In this document: positions 12,283 to 29,155 of the stretch, piece after piece
Numbering within the stretch: position 1 is the first letter of the stretch
Layout of the letters: every line of letters starts with the position of its first letter
Assembly: GCA_002245135.1 (NCBI GenBank)
Contig: NGBS01001163.1
Span: 62,001 to 126,000 of the forward strand
Direction of reading: 5' to 3'
Source: Proteromonas lacertae
Taxonomy: Eukaryota; Sar; Bigyra; Opalinata; Proteromonadidae
Length of the DNA: 64,000 bases
Notes under the pieces: model-generated
The model's input: the letters and a program-made list of their open reading frames with translations, nothing else
What the model was told of the DNA's origin: nothing
The model's database searches: none
Program-made: the position numbers and the translations under genes

Positions 12283-14554
12283 ATGAATTCAATACAAAGC
12301 AGTCCATACGTGTCAAAAATACATCGTTTGAATGCAAGTCAATTATCAAACGGATTAGTATATCCTAAAAGGATCATCTTATATAGAGACCTTCTTTGAA
12401 TTCTTCTTTTACTTCTACAAAATCATTTTGTGAAGGAAGTAAAAAAAAGGACAAATTATTTTCAACTCCACAAAGACCAATTGCGTATATATCAGTCATC
12501 AATCCTGTATTTAGTTCTACAAAAAGATCTGCTTCATGCAACTGTACTGCAGATAGAATATCCTTTTTAAATGATGTTGTAAATTGAATTAAAATTTCCC
12601 TAATCAAAATTTCAAGAAAAGAAAGATCGTACACTCGATGATATAATAAAAACAAACAAATCAAAAGAAGTAAAATATTTTGCAGAAATGATACAAATGC
12701 TAAATGAAAAGATCAACAGAATGGAAATGGGTAAATCTTCAGGAATAAAAAGAAAGAGAGAAAAAGAAATTCTATCTGTTGATTTTGAAACGCCCAGTAT
12801 AATTATAATATCTATTATAATAAAATAAAATAGAGAAATTAGAGAAAATGCAAGATACTATTTACTATCCCACAGTAAATTGTGATTATTCAACAGATGT
12901 TGAAGATTCATCCTCTTCAGAAGAAGAAGAAGAAGAAAATAATTCAGAAAATGAAAGAAATCAAAAAAATCATAACAAAAAATCACAACAACAACAACCT
13001 CATTCTCCATATCGTCATATAGAAAAGATATTCAAAGATTATGAAATGGTACAAAAAGAATTCACTCAATTGAACAAACGACTACAAAGTGCAAATTGTA
13101 CAAAGGAAGACAAACAAACAATAATCGACAGATTAGAAGAATTAACAGCCTTAACTCAATCATTACAAGAAGAATATAAATTATCAATTAAATGGAATAA
13201 AGAACATGGTTTATCAAGTGAAGGAGTTACTGATAAGAATAATACACCAATTGATAAACATATTAATAATTATGATTTTAATAATAATAATTACAATGAA
13301 GATAATGATGATGATGATGATGATGATAATTATAGAACTATCAGTGATATAACTGATGATTTAAACCAAGTGGATGTATTATATAACAGTTTTAAAGACA
13401 CTTTAAAGAGATGTAAAGTGAGTAATTGGAGTAGAAATATGTTACATATTTTACAGAAAAGATTTGATGATTTGACTGAGGAATTGAACCATACAAAATT
13501 ACATATTAAAAGTGATATGAAATTATCAGAAAATTCCATTAACAATGCTATTGAATTGTTAAACAAATTAGATTATTTGGTTCGAAGTGCTGAAAGTATT
13601 CACAAGGATTCGAATAATAATGAACAAGATAAACAAGAAATGAAGAAGATATATGTAGAAATTAATTTCATTGTAAAATCGTTATTAGCTTGTGAAGATA
13701 TTCAAAATACTGAACTAATTACCGTTGTTCAAGGTATTAGCAGTAATATTAAATCAATTTCACCTGCTTATGATATATTGAAAGATTCAATTATGAAATT
13801 GAAGAAGTTATTAGAATCAAATAACAATAGTAATAATAGTAATAATAGAAAGAATGAAATTGTCAAACCATCTCAATATCAATCATATAGTAATCCAACA
13901 GCAACAACAACATCTACTACTGCTACATCAACTGTAAGAGATTTCGATTCAATTGGTAAATTATTAAAAGAAGCTGAATATGTTCAAGAACAATATAATT
14001 TATTAAAAGATGAATTGAATAGAAATCCTTCACCTCAAAGAATGATGGAAATACAATCATCTTTAACTAGATTAATGAGAAGAGCTAATAATTTAGAAAA
14101 TGATATTTCTATAATCAAAACATCTACAAAACCAAAACCAGCAACTAATTCTAATAGCAATAATGATTATGATTTAACTCCACTTGGCATTGAAAAACGA
14201 TTAACTGAACTGTCTGAAAAGTATGAAGAATTATGTTATAGAATAAAAAACTGTAAAAATGATGAAGATAAAGAAAAGTTAAAATATGAAATTAATAGAG
14301 TGTTAGAAGAGACTAAATCTTTGAATGAAAGGATATCACAAATGAAACCAGAAGAAAAAGAAAGTATGAAGAATCAACTTCAAAATATACTGATCAGTGG
14401 TGTAAAGTGCTGTAAAGAGGAATGCAGTGGCAGAGAAGAGAGATATGGATTTTTGACTGATTATTATAAGAAGTATTTACCTATTACATCTGATAAAATG
14501 TTGAAAGAATTTGTTGATTTAGGAATGCAGTTGTGTTCTACTGAAATGGCTTGA
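12283..14554 (+). CDS. Coiled-coil repeat protein, unrecognised
   Basis: I do not recognise this family. Exon 1 starts MNSIQSSPYVSKIHRLNAS at 12283. A 29-nt intron (12358-12386), an intron of about 43 nt near 12578-12620 and a third at about 12798-12834 join in phase to a long last exon (12835-14554). The N-terminal third is Ser/Lys-rich with a basic patch (IKRKREKE). Then comes an acidic stretch (SSSSEEEEEE) and at least four helical units of about 55 residues, at about 13020-13200, 13380-13520, 13960-14110 and 14190-14350. Each begins with a K..L.E...YE...L pattern and ends in a second helix, like a string of helical hairpins. The last 50 residues contain KCCKEECSGREERYG. It could be a cytoskeletal or centriolar scaffold, by analogy with its cilium-related neighbours only. 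The first two short exons are less certain than the last. Confidence 0.6.
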
Positions 14555-14696
14555 TTATTATGTTAATTGAATTATTATTATTATTATTATTATTATATTG
14601 ATATATTAATTGAATGTGTTTGTTTGTGAAATTAAAAAGAAAGTGAAACGAATATATTTTTGAAATAATATTTTAGTTTTTGTTTTTTTTGCTTTA

Positions 14697-15653
14697 ATGG
14701 AAGATTATGATGATAATATAAATAGTACTCCCAGTTTTCTTCCAAATGCACAACCACCTTATACAATATTTTTAGATGGATGTATGAAGGGTAAAGAATT
14801 AAGGTGTGACTGTGGTAAAATAATGACCTGGCTAGATTCAAATAATACATTACTTAGTGATATAAAGAATGATCCTGTTCTTAGTGAATTTTTAATGAGA
14901 AGATATAATTACGATACAACGAAAGATAACACTGATCCTATAAGATCATATGAAATTAATGATAATAATTATAGAAGAAGATCTCCTTCCTATCACTCTC
15001 CTCCTCGTCATAGAGAATATTACTATTCTCCAAGGCATAGCAGGAGTAGATATGATAATAGCCATTCACCATCTCCATATTATGAACATAGTTATTCACA
15101 TCGTCATAGATATAGAAGATATTCAAGATCAAGATCAAGATCAACTTCTTCTCATTCAAGAAGATCCTATTATGAATCTCAACCAATGCAAATTCCACCA
15201 TTACAGCCAGCACCACCTTCTCTACAAGCAATAGTAATACCCCAGCAATTACAACAACATCCACAAAAGCCATTACTATTATTAGAATTAGAGAGTAAAT
15301 ATCCAGACAAAACGATGGAAGAAGTTGGTGAAGAAGTATTAGTAAATGAAGTATTAAAATATAATAAAAGGAATGGTTTAAATACAGATATAAACACTAT
15401 AAGAAAACAAGTTCAAAATGAAATAATAAAGAATCAAGTGTTATTAAGAATCGAGAAGATATTGGAACATTGGAAACAATGTTCATTATCTAAAATTCAA
15501 TCATTTTATGAAGAGATGTATGGTGAAAAAATAGATTCAACTCGATACCTTGGATATAAGAAATTGGGAAAGTGTTTACAGAATAATGGATTTACATTAA
15601 AGATAATTCTTGATGATACAATAGTATATCCAACATATAGAAAATGGTTTTAA
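14697..15653 (+). CDS. RS-rich protein with C-terminal LOTUS/OST-HTH-like domain
   Basis: A single exon of 318 residues. The N-terminus (1-75) holds a small cysteine patch (RCDCGKIMTWL). Residues about 88-160 are an arginine-serine domain with many SRSRS and YRR motifs, as in splicing and mRNP proteins. A proline/glutamine linker follows. Residues about 235-318 fold as helices with KIQSFYEEMYGEKIDSTRYL, GYKKLGKCLQ and a final strand pair ending TIVYPTYRKWF. That pattern (L..F...Y, YG..KL..FL, F.L..D..V.P) resembles LOTUS/OST-HTH domains, which bind G-rich RNA or DEAD-box helicases. The RS domain is certain; the LOTUS call is inference from residue spacing. It is likely a nuclear or granule RNA-binding protein. 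Confidence 0.55.
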   Translation: MEDYDDNINSTPSFLPNAQPPYTIFLDGCMKGKELRCDCGKIMTWLDSNNTLLSDIKNDPVLSEFLMRRYNYDTTKDNTDPIRSYEINDNNYRRRSPSYHSPPRHREYYYSPRHSRSRYDNSHSPSPYYEHSYSHRHRYRRYSRSRSRSTSSHSRRSYYESQPMQIPPLQPAPPSLQAIVIPQQLQQHPQKPLLLLELESKYPDKTMEEVGEEVLVNEVLKYNKRNGLNTDINTIRKQVQNEIIKNQVLLRIEKILEHWKQCSLSKIQSFYEEMYGEKIDSTRYLGYKKLGKCLQNNGFTLKIILDDTIVYPTYRKWF

Positions 15654-15853
15654 ATTTTTAATAACATTTGTATTTATATATTATTGAATATTATCAAATT
15701 CCTAATTAAATTTGTTCTTATCTTCTGATATTTCCTCTAAATTCATTATTTATGAAATCGAATTATCTAATTCAAAATCATCATATATGGAATGGATGAT
15801 ATTATGTTAATTAAAAATAAAACAAAATAATAAATAAATTACAATTCAAATTA

Positions 15854-17761
15854 CTATAATTTAATAAATACTTCCCTTCCATCAGCATACATTATTTTCT
15901 TTATTCCATGAAGCGTTGCTTCTACTGTTCCATCTGGATATTTTTTATCAATTTGGCCATTAGGAAATCTATTAATAACAACACCATCAGGATATGATTC
16001 TGTTGTAGTCTTTTCTTTCTGATGAGTATAAATGATAACTCCACTCTCTTTTATCTCTTCTTTTGTATCTCCACATGGAAATGTTGTTAATTTATTACCA
16101 TTTGGATAAATCTTTGTAGATGTTCCATTTGAATATCTAATAATTTGAATTCCACCTTCACTTGATATTTTCTTACCACTACTTAAGTTACTTTGATGTT
16201 GTTGTTCAGGTAAATCTGAGTGATTTTTAAATGATGGAGAAGGAGATGAAAATGAAGAATTTACACTGGAATTATTATCACTTCTATTTACCATATTTCT
16301 TGACTTTACTGATGTACTAGAAGATCTTTTGGATGAAGAAATTGATTTTCTTGTTTTAGGAGTATTTATATAATTTGCTATTTTTCTATTATTACTATTT
16401 TCATTTTCTTCTTTTTCTAATAACATTAATTCATCTCTTTTTACTTTCAACTGTTGTAAATTCTCATTCACTCTTTCAATTTTTAAATTCAATTGACTTT
16501 CTAACTTTTTAATATTCTTTCTATCACTTTCATATTTCCTTAATATATCTTCTTTTTCTTGTTCAATTTGTTTATTCTTTACTTCCATTTCTTTTATTTG
16601 GTTTTTATAATCTTGATTTAAGCGTATTTGTCTATTCTTTTCACTTGTTAATTGCTTAATTTTATCTTCATAAGTGGCTTTTAAAGCTGTTATTTGTGCT
16701 CTTAAACTTTCATTTTCTTTTTGTAGTTTATTATCATTTATATTCTTTTGTGTCATTTGTTTATTGAATTGTTCTTTTAGTTTCTGAAGACTTTTCTTTT
16801 CTTTTTCTATTTTCTTCATTTCATCTTCATTTATTTTGTTTTTATTAAATATTTCTTCTCTGAATGTATCTCTTTCTTTATTCAGTTTTTCATATTCTTT
16901 ATTTATCTTTGCTCTTTCAATACATATATTCTTCATTTCTTCATTCACCATTTCTATATTTTGATTATATTGCTGCTGTTGTTGTGGAGGAGGAGGTAGT
17001 TGTGGTGGATATTGTGTATATTGATGATGTTGTGATTGATTTAATAATGAAATATCAACAGATGAATTGTTATTATCAATCATTGAATCATTTGTAAAAT
17101 CATTTAATCTTGGAATTGAATTCATTGGAATTTGTTGTTGTTGTTGTTGTTGTTGCTGCTGCTGCTGCATATATATAGGAACAGGTATAGGAGCAGATGG
17201 AGGTGGTGAAGGCAATTGTTGTTGTTGTTGTTGTATTGGAATTGGAGGAATAATTTGATATGGTTGTTGTTGTTGCTGATAGTAATAATTTGCGTATGGA
17301 TAAGATATTTGATTCTGTTGTACTTTATATACTGATGGGGTATTGTATGGGTAGTTATATTGATGTGATGATTGTTCTAAGTTCATTAAATGTGATTCAC
17401 CTGAAAGTTCATTCGTATTGTTGATTTCACTAGAAGACTCTGGTATTGATGATATGTCATGAATATCATCTTCATCATCCATTCCTAAATCGTTTAAAAA
17501 ATCACTACTTGGCATTAGATCATCAAAAGTTTTTGATTTTTTGTTTAATTGATCATTATTATTCTGATTTATAACATTCTCAATTATTAAGTTGTTAAAA
17601 TCAACCCACTCTTCAGATTTATCATCATCTTCAGGTGGTGGAGTTGAACATGGAGGAGGCGGTGGAGGTATGGCTCTAGGATCTTTATTCATATTTATAT
17701 CGACTTCTTCTGTGTTAAATACAGAGAGAGAGTCACATTCATTCTCAAACTTGTTTGACAT
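15854..17761 (-). CDS. SAS-4/CPAP centriole assembly protein (TCP10 C-terminal domain)
   Basis: One uninterrupted exon of 635 residues. The last 110 residues are the TCP10/G-box beta repeat: GIQIIRYSNGTSTKIYPNG, SYPDGVVINRFPNGQIDKKY and YADGREVFIKL. This repeated [YF]x[DN]G strand pattern is diagnostic for SAS-4/CPAP and its relatives, where it binds STIL/Ana2. Residues about 280-470 are a long coiled coil. The N-terminal 270 residues are low complexity, with poly-Q, poly-P and N-rich tracts; the poly-Q near 17135-17170 reads as glutamine repeats. SAS-4 sets the length of, and recruits tubulin to, new centrioles. Together with BBS2 and dynein p28 it supports a 9+2 flagellum. The gene converges with the RS/LOTUS gene (about 200 nt apart) and is divergent from DNAJC7 (76 nt between start codons). 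Confidence 0.9.
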   Translation of the reverse strand: MSNKFENECDSLSVFNTEEVDINMNKDPRAIPPPPPPCSTPPPEDDDKSEEWVDFNNLIIENVINQNNNDQLNKKSKTFDDLMPSSDFLNDLGMDDEDDIHDISSIPESSSEINNTNELSGESHLMNLEQSSHQYNYPYNTPSVYKVQQNQISYPYANYYYQQQQQPYQIIPPIPIQQQQQQLPSPPPSAPIPVPIYMQQQQQQQQQQQQIPMNSIPRLNDFTNDSMIDNNNSSVDISLLNQSQHHQYTQYPPQLPPPPQQQQQYNQNIEMVNEEMKNICIERAKINKEYEKLNKERDTFREEIFNKNKINEDEMKKIEKEKKSLQKLKEQFNKQMTQKNINDNKLQKENESLRAQITALKATYEDKIKQLTSEKNRQIRLNQDYKNQIKEMEVKNKQIEQEKEDILRKYESDRKNIKKLESQLNLKIERVNENLQQLKVKRDELMLLEKEENENSNNRKIANYINTPKTRKSISSSKRSSSTSVKSRNMVNRSDNNSSVNSSFSSPSPSFKNHSDLPEQQHQSNLSSGKKISSEGGIQIIRYSNGTSTKIYPNGNKLTTFPCGDTKEEIKESGVIIYTHQKEKTTTESYPDGVVINRFPNGQIDKKYPDGTVEATLHGIKKIMYADGREVFIKL

Positions 17762-17836
17762 TTGAATTTTTGTTTTTATATTTGAAAATTCAAATCATTA
17801 ATACTATATTACATAATTATAATATATGATATAGTA
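17762..17836. promoter_or_regulatory. Short shared divergent promoter between SAS-4 and DNAJC7
   Basis: The start codons of SAS-4 (minus, 17761) and the DNAJC7-type gene (plus, 17837) are only about 75 nt apart. The sequence is almost pure A/T, with no motif I can name. A bidirectional promoter is inferred from geometry alone. Confidence 0.4.
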
Positions 17837-20800
17837 ATGGAAGAAAGTAAATTCAACATTGGTAAAAAATCTACACCTCAAAATAAGAAAGTAGCTATTT
17901 TCTTGTAATTATATAGATGTCTTCTCCTGTCTCTGCCAGAAATCAGAATAATTATGAAAATGACCCGTATGAATTCTCAAATCCTAATACCTCTAAAAGC
18001 AGTATTAATTCTAATAGCAGAGGCTCTATATCACCATCTCCTATAAAAGTATTATCAATTAAATACTATAATACATCGAAATAGGTTGAACCCATATTTC
18101 CTCAGAAAGTAGAAAATTTAGAAGGTTTAAGTTTTGATGATCAACATCAATCAGTATTGTTGTAATAATCACTACATAATAAATAGAAATCATTTTCAAT
18201 TGGTAGTAAGCAGAAAAGTCCACTATTTAGAAAAGGAATACTTCATTCAAAGACAGATCAGACAAATGCTAAACAAGAATATGATATAAAGTTCAATATG
18301 GGTAAAATACCCAAGAAAACTGGAATAGGACGACAAGTATATAAATATATTCATGATATTGTAAATTCCTAGACTTCAAATATCAAAGTGGATGTAGGAA
18401 CAAATGTCAATATGAAAAAAACAAAGGAATATGAAGATATGAGAAATAAAAGAAATACTTATAAAAACAATGCTAACATGGAAGATGATGAAGAAGAAGA
18501 AGATGATGATGATGAATATATCAATGAAATAGAAAGAGAACATTATCACCAACAACAACAATACTACGAAGAGCAATATTCTAATGAAAATGAAGAAAAT
18601 AATGAAGATATACGAAGTAACAATAAGAAGAATAGATATAGTAGTAATAATCATTATTCGAATAGTGACTCATCTTCAACTTCTTCTGAATCACCTTCAT
18701 CACCATCATCATCAACATCTTCATCATCATCTTCATCTGGCCATAATCACCACCATCATCATCAACATCACCATAGAAATAATAAAAACAAGAAATATGA
18801 CTATGATGATGATGATGATGATAAAAGAGGAATTAATGAAGAAAAAGAAACATATTTTGATAAAGATGAGATCAATGAAGAAAAAGAATCTTATTATGAT
18901 GAAGAGGATGATTTAAAGAGAAATTTAAATACAAATCGTGAAGAAGACTATGAAGATGAAGAAAAACAATTTGAATCTGGATATATGGTATTTAATTCAT
19001 TATTGTAATATTTATAGACTCCCCCAGAAATGGATAATAATTTAGATGATGATGAAGAAAAAGATGAACCATCTGATGTAGAAGAAGTACAACCTAAAAC
19101 ACCATTAAAACCACGAACATCATTCACCAAACCAAATACATCATCATCATCATCACCTCAACATTTTAAAGAGAATAAATTGCATGAAACAAATACAAGC
19201 ATTCCACCACCATCACCATCATCTACTGCAAATAATATAAATGAACCTGGAATGAAAACTCCTGTGAAACAACAACAACAATCATCTAATAATAATAATC
19301 CATTAAAAACACCACATAGAGATATGAAAACAGATGAAAAAGACAAATATACTCAACCAACTCCTAGAATAAAGTTAAAACCTGTGACAGTATTAAGTAA
19401 TGAATTCAAAGAAAGAGGTAATGCTTTATATTCAACAGGTAATTATAAAGATGCATTAATATGTTATACTAAAGCTATTGATATTGATAAAACTAATAGT
19501 ATTGCATATTGTAATAGAGCTGCTTGTTATTTAATGTTAGGTGAAAATGAAAAAGCATCAAAAGATTGCATTACTGCGATTGGATATGATCCTGAATATA
19601 TACGATCATACTTACGAGCAGGAAGATCATTTTTGAACCAAGGATATGGTAATAAAGCGAAAAATTATTATGAAAAGTGTTTGACTTTATGCGATGAGAA
19701 AGAACCAGAGAATAAGAATATTAAAGAGTGGAAATTAGAATGTACAGAAGGAATAAATGATGTATAATGATTATATATTATTATTATTATTATATATATA
19801 TATAGTGTATAAAGTTACAGAAATATCTAGAACATTCTAGAGAATTCTTAGATAATAATAAACCACAATTAGGTTTAAAACAGATAGAATTAGCATTAGG
19901 AATCTGTCCAAATGCAAGAGATCCAAATATAATGAGATTAGAAGCATTATTAAGTGATGAAAATATAAAATTAGCATTACAATATCTACGAAATTTAGTA
20001 CCAAATGCTTTTAGAAATTATGATGTAAGAAATTTGAATTTAAATGATTTAAAACCTTCACTATGGAGAATGCCAGAAAAGGAACATTGTATTGATGTAA
20101 AGTTATTATTATATTACGCTAAAGCATTGATAATGAACAGTGAATTTGATAAAACTGATTATTTATTGAATAGAATACCAAACGATGTGAAACATTATCC
20201 AGCTGTTAGTAGTTGTTTAGAAAGATGCAGATTGATGAAAGTATATATATATATTTACTGTTTTTTAATGTTATTTATAGAGTTTAAAAGATGAAGCAAA
20301 TTCAGTCTTCAAAAGTGGAAATTACATGCAATCAATCGAATTATATACAAAAGCCATCAAACATGCTGATCCTTCCTGCAGTGAATATATATCCATCATA
20401 TACTGTAACAGAGCAGCTGCTTATATTGCATTATCTCAATTCAGTAAGGCAATTGATGATTGTTTAAATGCAATAAGAAGAAATCCATTATTAGAAAGAG
20501 CTTATACAAGAAAAGCAAAAGCTGAATGTTTAAGTGGTAATTTATATCAAAGTATGAAATCATGGGAGAAAATATGTCAATTATTCCCAGATAATAGTCA
20601 GTATAAAAGTGAATATTTAAATATAAAATTAAAATATGGAGAGTATAAGTATAATTATTATATGAAAATAGAAAAACACAAAAACCACAACCTCATAATT
20701 TCAAAAGTAATAATTTTCATCATTTTTATTTCAAGCAACAAGGTCCACGATTTCCAAATGTGAGATTTTCCAGTGGAAATAATCCCAAATTCAATTATAG

Positions 20801-21094
20801 ACCTACTCCACCCAATCCACCAAAATGTATTTCTCATTATATAATTATTTGAATAGTTGAGAAAGATTTGTGGAGTGTATTAGGCGTTAGTAGGAATGCA
20901 ACTCAAAAAGAGATTAAAAAACAGTACCATAGAGTATGATTTTATGATTTATTATTCTTCTATAGTTGGCATTGAAATATCATCCAGATAAGAATCCTGG
21001 TTGTGAAGAACAGTTTAAGCAGATAGTTGAGGCGTATGACGTATTAAGTGACGATATTAAGAGGAGAAAGTATATTGAGACAGGAAAAGTGTAG
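17837..21094 (+). CDS. DNAJC7-type co-chaperone: acidic N-terminus, TPR repeats, C-terminal J domain
   Basis: A multi-exon gene. Exon 1 is [14 protein letters not shown] at 17837; introns of 23-45 nt follow, including a 23-nt one near 20659. The first half of the protein (to about 19390) is unstructured and charged, with Ser, Asp, Glu and His runs (18480-18960). From about 19400 come TPR repeats ([23 protein letters not shown]; later [23 protein letters not shown] at 20300). The protein ends in a J domain at 20863-21094: [20 protein letters not shown], then [12 protein letters not shown] with the HPD triad, and YDVLSD. In DNAJC7 (TPR2) the TPRs hold Hsp70 and Hsp90, and the J domain drives client transfer between them. 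The family normally has about 490 residues; this one is roughly twice that because of the acidic extension. The order TPR-TPR-J makes the call strong. Confidence 0.9.
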
Positions 21095-21208
21095 TTTAAT
21101 AATATTAAAAATTCTATTTTTTTATTGAAAATACAATATTCTCAATTGGGAAAAACAAATATATGTAAATCGATGTATAAATACTCATATACATATTATT
21201 ATCATCAT

Positions 21209-22215
21209 TTATTCAGGTTTAATATCATGATCACCACGAGTGAACTTATTACCATAATCTAATTCAGATCCACCACTAATTACAAAATCATTACCTGTGT
21301 TATAAGTCGCATCAACAGCTAAAAATAATACAAATTTTCCTATTTCTTCTGCAGTTCCTAATCTTCTTAAAACTTGCATATCTTTCATTACTTTCATACT
21401 TTCATCAGGATTAATTTCACCACTTATCCAATCTTTATATAATGGCGTCCATACATTGCCTGGTGATATTGAATTACATCTTACTTCATAAGGAGCTTCA
21501 TCAATGGCTATAGCTCTGGTCATTGCATGAATTGCACCTTTTGTAGCACAATAAGCAACTGCATTGGATTGACCAATATGTCCAACTAAGGAAGAGACAT
21601 TGACGATTGATCCTTTCACTTTTCTAAGATATGGAATTGCGATTCTATTAAAAATTAGAATAAAAATAGAATAAATACTTTGACAAATAGAAATATGATA
21701 CTAAATTGGTATTTATTAAAGATATAAAATCTTCATATTTTGTATCAGTAAATGAAGTAGCTGGTGGATGCCAACCTGCATTGTTAACTACACAATCTAT
21801 TCTTCCTGTCTTTTCTATTGCGACTCTAACTAATTCATCTAAATCAGAGGAGTTTGTTACATCACATTTCACAAAGATAGCTTTACCTGGTCCTAATTGA
21901 TTCATTTGTTCTTCCTAATTAATATATTTCCTGATATATATACAACAGTTTTTCCGTCTTCTTCTACTCTACAGCAAAATACAACAGTACAACCTTCTTT
22001 AATAAACTCTTTTACTAAATAATTATAGAAAGAATGATACAAACACCAGCTCCAATTCCTTTTGAACCACCTGTTATAATAGCACATAAACCTGCCATTC
22101 TAAGCGGCTTTAATGCAGTAGGTGTTTCTAAATCACCCCCTTCTGGTTTTGAGACAGCAGGAGCGTCTGGTATTTTTTCTGTGTTTGAAGTTTCTTCCTG
22201 TGGTGTTTTTTGCAT
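21209..22215 (-). CDS. Short-chain dehydrogenase, HSD17B14-like
   Basis: NAD(P)-dependent oxidoreductase of the classical SDR family. The chosen start is MQKTP at 22215, because the leader copied elsewhere in the window also begins there. Motifs: cofactor loop TGGSKGIGAG (near 22060), CDVTNSSDLDELV, NNAGWHPPA (near 21770), catalytic Ser in NVSSLVG, YCATKG (Tyr and Lys) near 21560, and CNSISPGNVWTPLYKDW. The last block is characteristic of HSD17B14/DHRS10-type enzymes. The true substrate cannot be told from sequence. A Pro/Glu-rich leader of about 35 residues precedes the Rossmann fold. Three short introns are seen (near 22043-22014, 21950-21910 and 21690-21648). About 155 nt separate its start from the end of the kinase-repeat gene, and that spacer was copied to 45.1-45.25 kb. 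Confidence 0.88.
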
Positions 22216-22382
22216 GATAACCAATTGATTTCAAAAAAATAAAATGAAAAGATACAAGCTTAGAATCAAGCCTACATTATTATTGAAATCAATTATTCTT
22301 TATGAAAATATCATTACAGATGTATATTATTTCGATAAACAGTGTGATATTTAATATAATAATATTAACTCAATAAATTTCT

Positions 22383-27771
<5,389 letters not shown>

Positions 27772-27859
27772 GATATTATAAAATTGTAACTCTTTTCCAA
27801 TAAGTGAAAATCAAAGAAATTTAAAAATTAAAATCTATCCGTTTTTAAGATTTTTTATA

Positions 27860-29069
27860 ATGAATAACAATAACAATGGAGTATGTTGTGTGTGTAAGTT
27901 AGATCCAGATAAAAAAGGTTCAAAGTTTTCATCATATATATGTTGTGCTTGTGAGAGTGTATTTATATATTCTATAATTTCACTTTAGAAAATTATTAAC
28001 GAGAATTGTGCTGGTTGTGGTAATAAATTGGAAGAAAATAAGTGAGATTGTAAAGACAAATCACAGGAATTGGCATAAGAAGTGTTATATTACTTTTCAT
28101 GATAACAGTATACGGCTAAGACTTATTTGAAATATAATAGTTCAAGAAACTATAGCATCTACAACATCTACAAATACAAGCAAACATGTAAGTGTACAAA
28201 TCACAGATTCTCGTTCAAAATCATCAGACAATTCAACTTTTTACTTTTACCCAGCTTCCAAAGAACGTACAGATTCAAATTATGGTCCTCAGTTAAAGCA
28301 GACCTTACCAGCAGATTTCCGACCAGAAGAAATTCAAGCAGATGAAATTTCTTTATATCCAGAAAGACAACTATCAGAAGATGATGATAATTTAGTGACA
28401 AACTCTAATTCAAATTTCCCAGCTTCTAATAATAATATAATGAGTAAACATGATGATGTAAAAGCACCATGGGCTTTATTCTTTTCAACCACTTGCAATG
28501 ATTTAGTTGTAAGATTCAAAGTAATGGGATTAGTCCAAAATGATTTAATTCGTGGAAGTGATATAATTGAATTTTTAATATCTAGTGGACAATGTTATAA
28601 TAAAAGACAAGCTTATAAAATAGGAAATCGACTGGTAAGTATGGAATTTCTCACTTCACAATCTGATTCTAATAAGAAAGTGTTTGAAAGTGATGATATA
28701 TATCAAATTAATGAAAATCCAACTGTTATAGGTAATGAAAAAACTCAAAATGGTGAGATTATTAGCGGTCCTATACATATGGAAGGTTGGTTAATTAAAC
28801 AAGGACATATAGTAAAATCGTGGAAGAAAAGATGGTTTGTATTGGATAATGAAGTTTTAAGATATTATAAAAAAGAAGATGATATAAAGTGTTTAGGAGA
28901 ATTGAAAATGAGTCAATATTCTGTTGGTCCTGCTGAAATGGAAGGTGAAGGTGCGTTTTTGTTTAAAGTTTATCAACCTGGACATACACTATACTTACAA
29001 GCTAGTAATTTAGATGAATATAATACTTGGATTCAATATTTAATACGTGCAAAAACTCCTAATATGTGA
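27860..29069 (+). CDS. Zinc-ribbon/LIM-like, DEP and PH domain protein
   Basis: MNNNNNGVCCVCK starts at 27860. Paired cysteines (CCVCK, CCACE, CAGCG) and WHKKCY suggest a LIM-like zinc module spread over the first exons. A Ser/Thr-rich linker follows. Then comes a DEP domain at about 28480-28720 (LVQNDLIRGSDIIEFLISSG), and a C-terminal PH domain at 28770-29060 (MEGWLIKQGHIVKSWKKRWF, YLQASNLDEYNTWIQYL). The PH lysines and arginines in that motif suit phosphoinositide binding. DEP-PH pairs occur in pleckstrin and related membrane-signalling proteins. Introns lie near 27955-27988 and 28112-28140. Between the CAGCG motif and WHKKCY (near 28047) the frame moves by one base, probably an extra A. 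The DEP and PH parts are solid; the zinc part is less so. Confidence 0.75.
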
Positions 29070-29155
29070 TTTTATGTATTTAACTGTTTTATTTTATCGA
29101 AATATCTATACAACACAAATTTATATAAATGAATCTATTATAAACATTAATATTA

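Noticed and set aside
15179-15397. Open frame on the strand opposite the RS/LOTUS gene
   Set aside because: Shadow of a conserved, low-complexity coding exon; no splice sites or start context of its own.
16864-17258. Open frames opposite SAS-4, including a poly-Cys stretch
   Set aside because: Poly-Cys is just the complement of the poly-Gln (CAA/CAG) tract in SAS-4.
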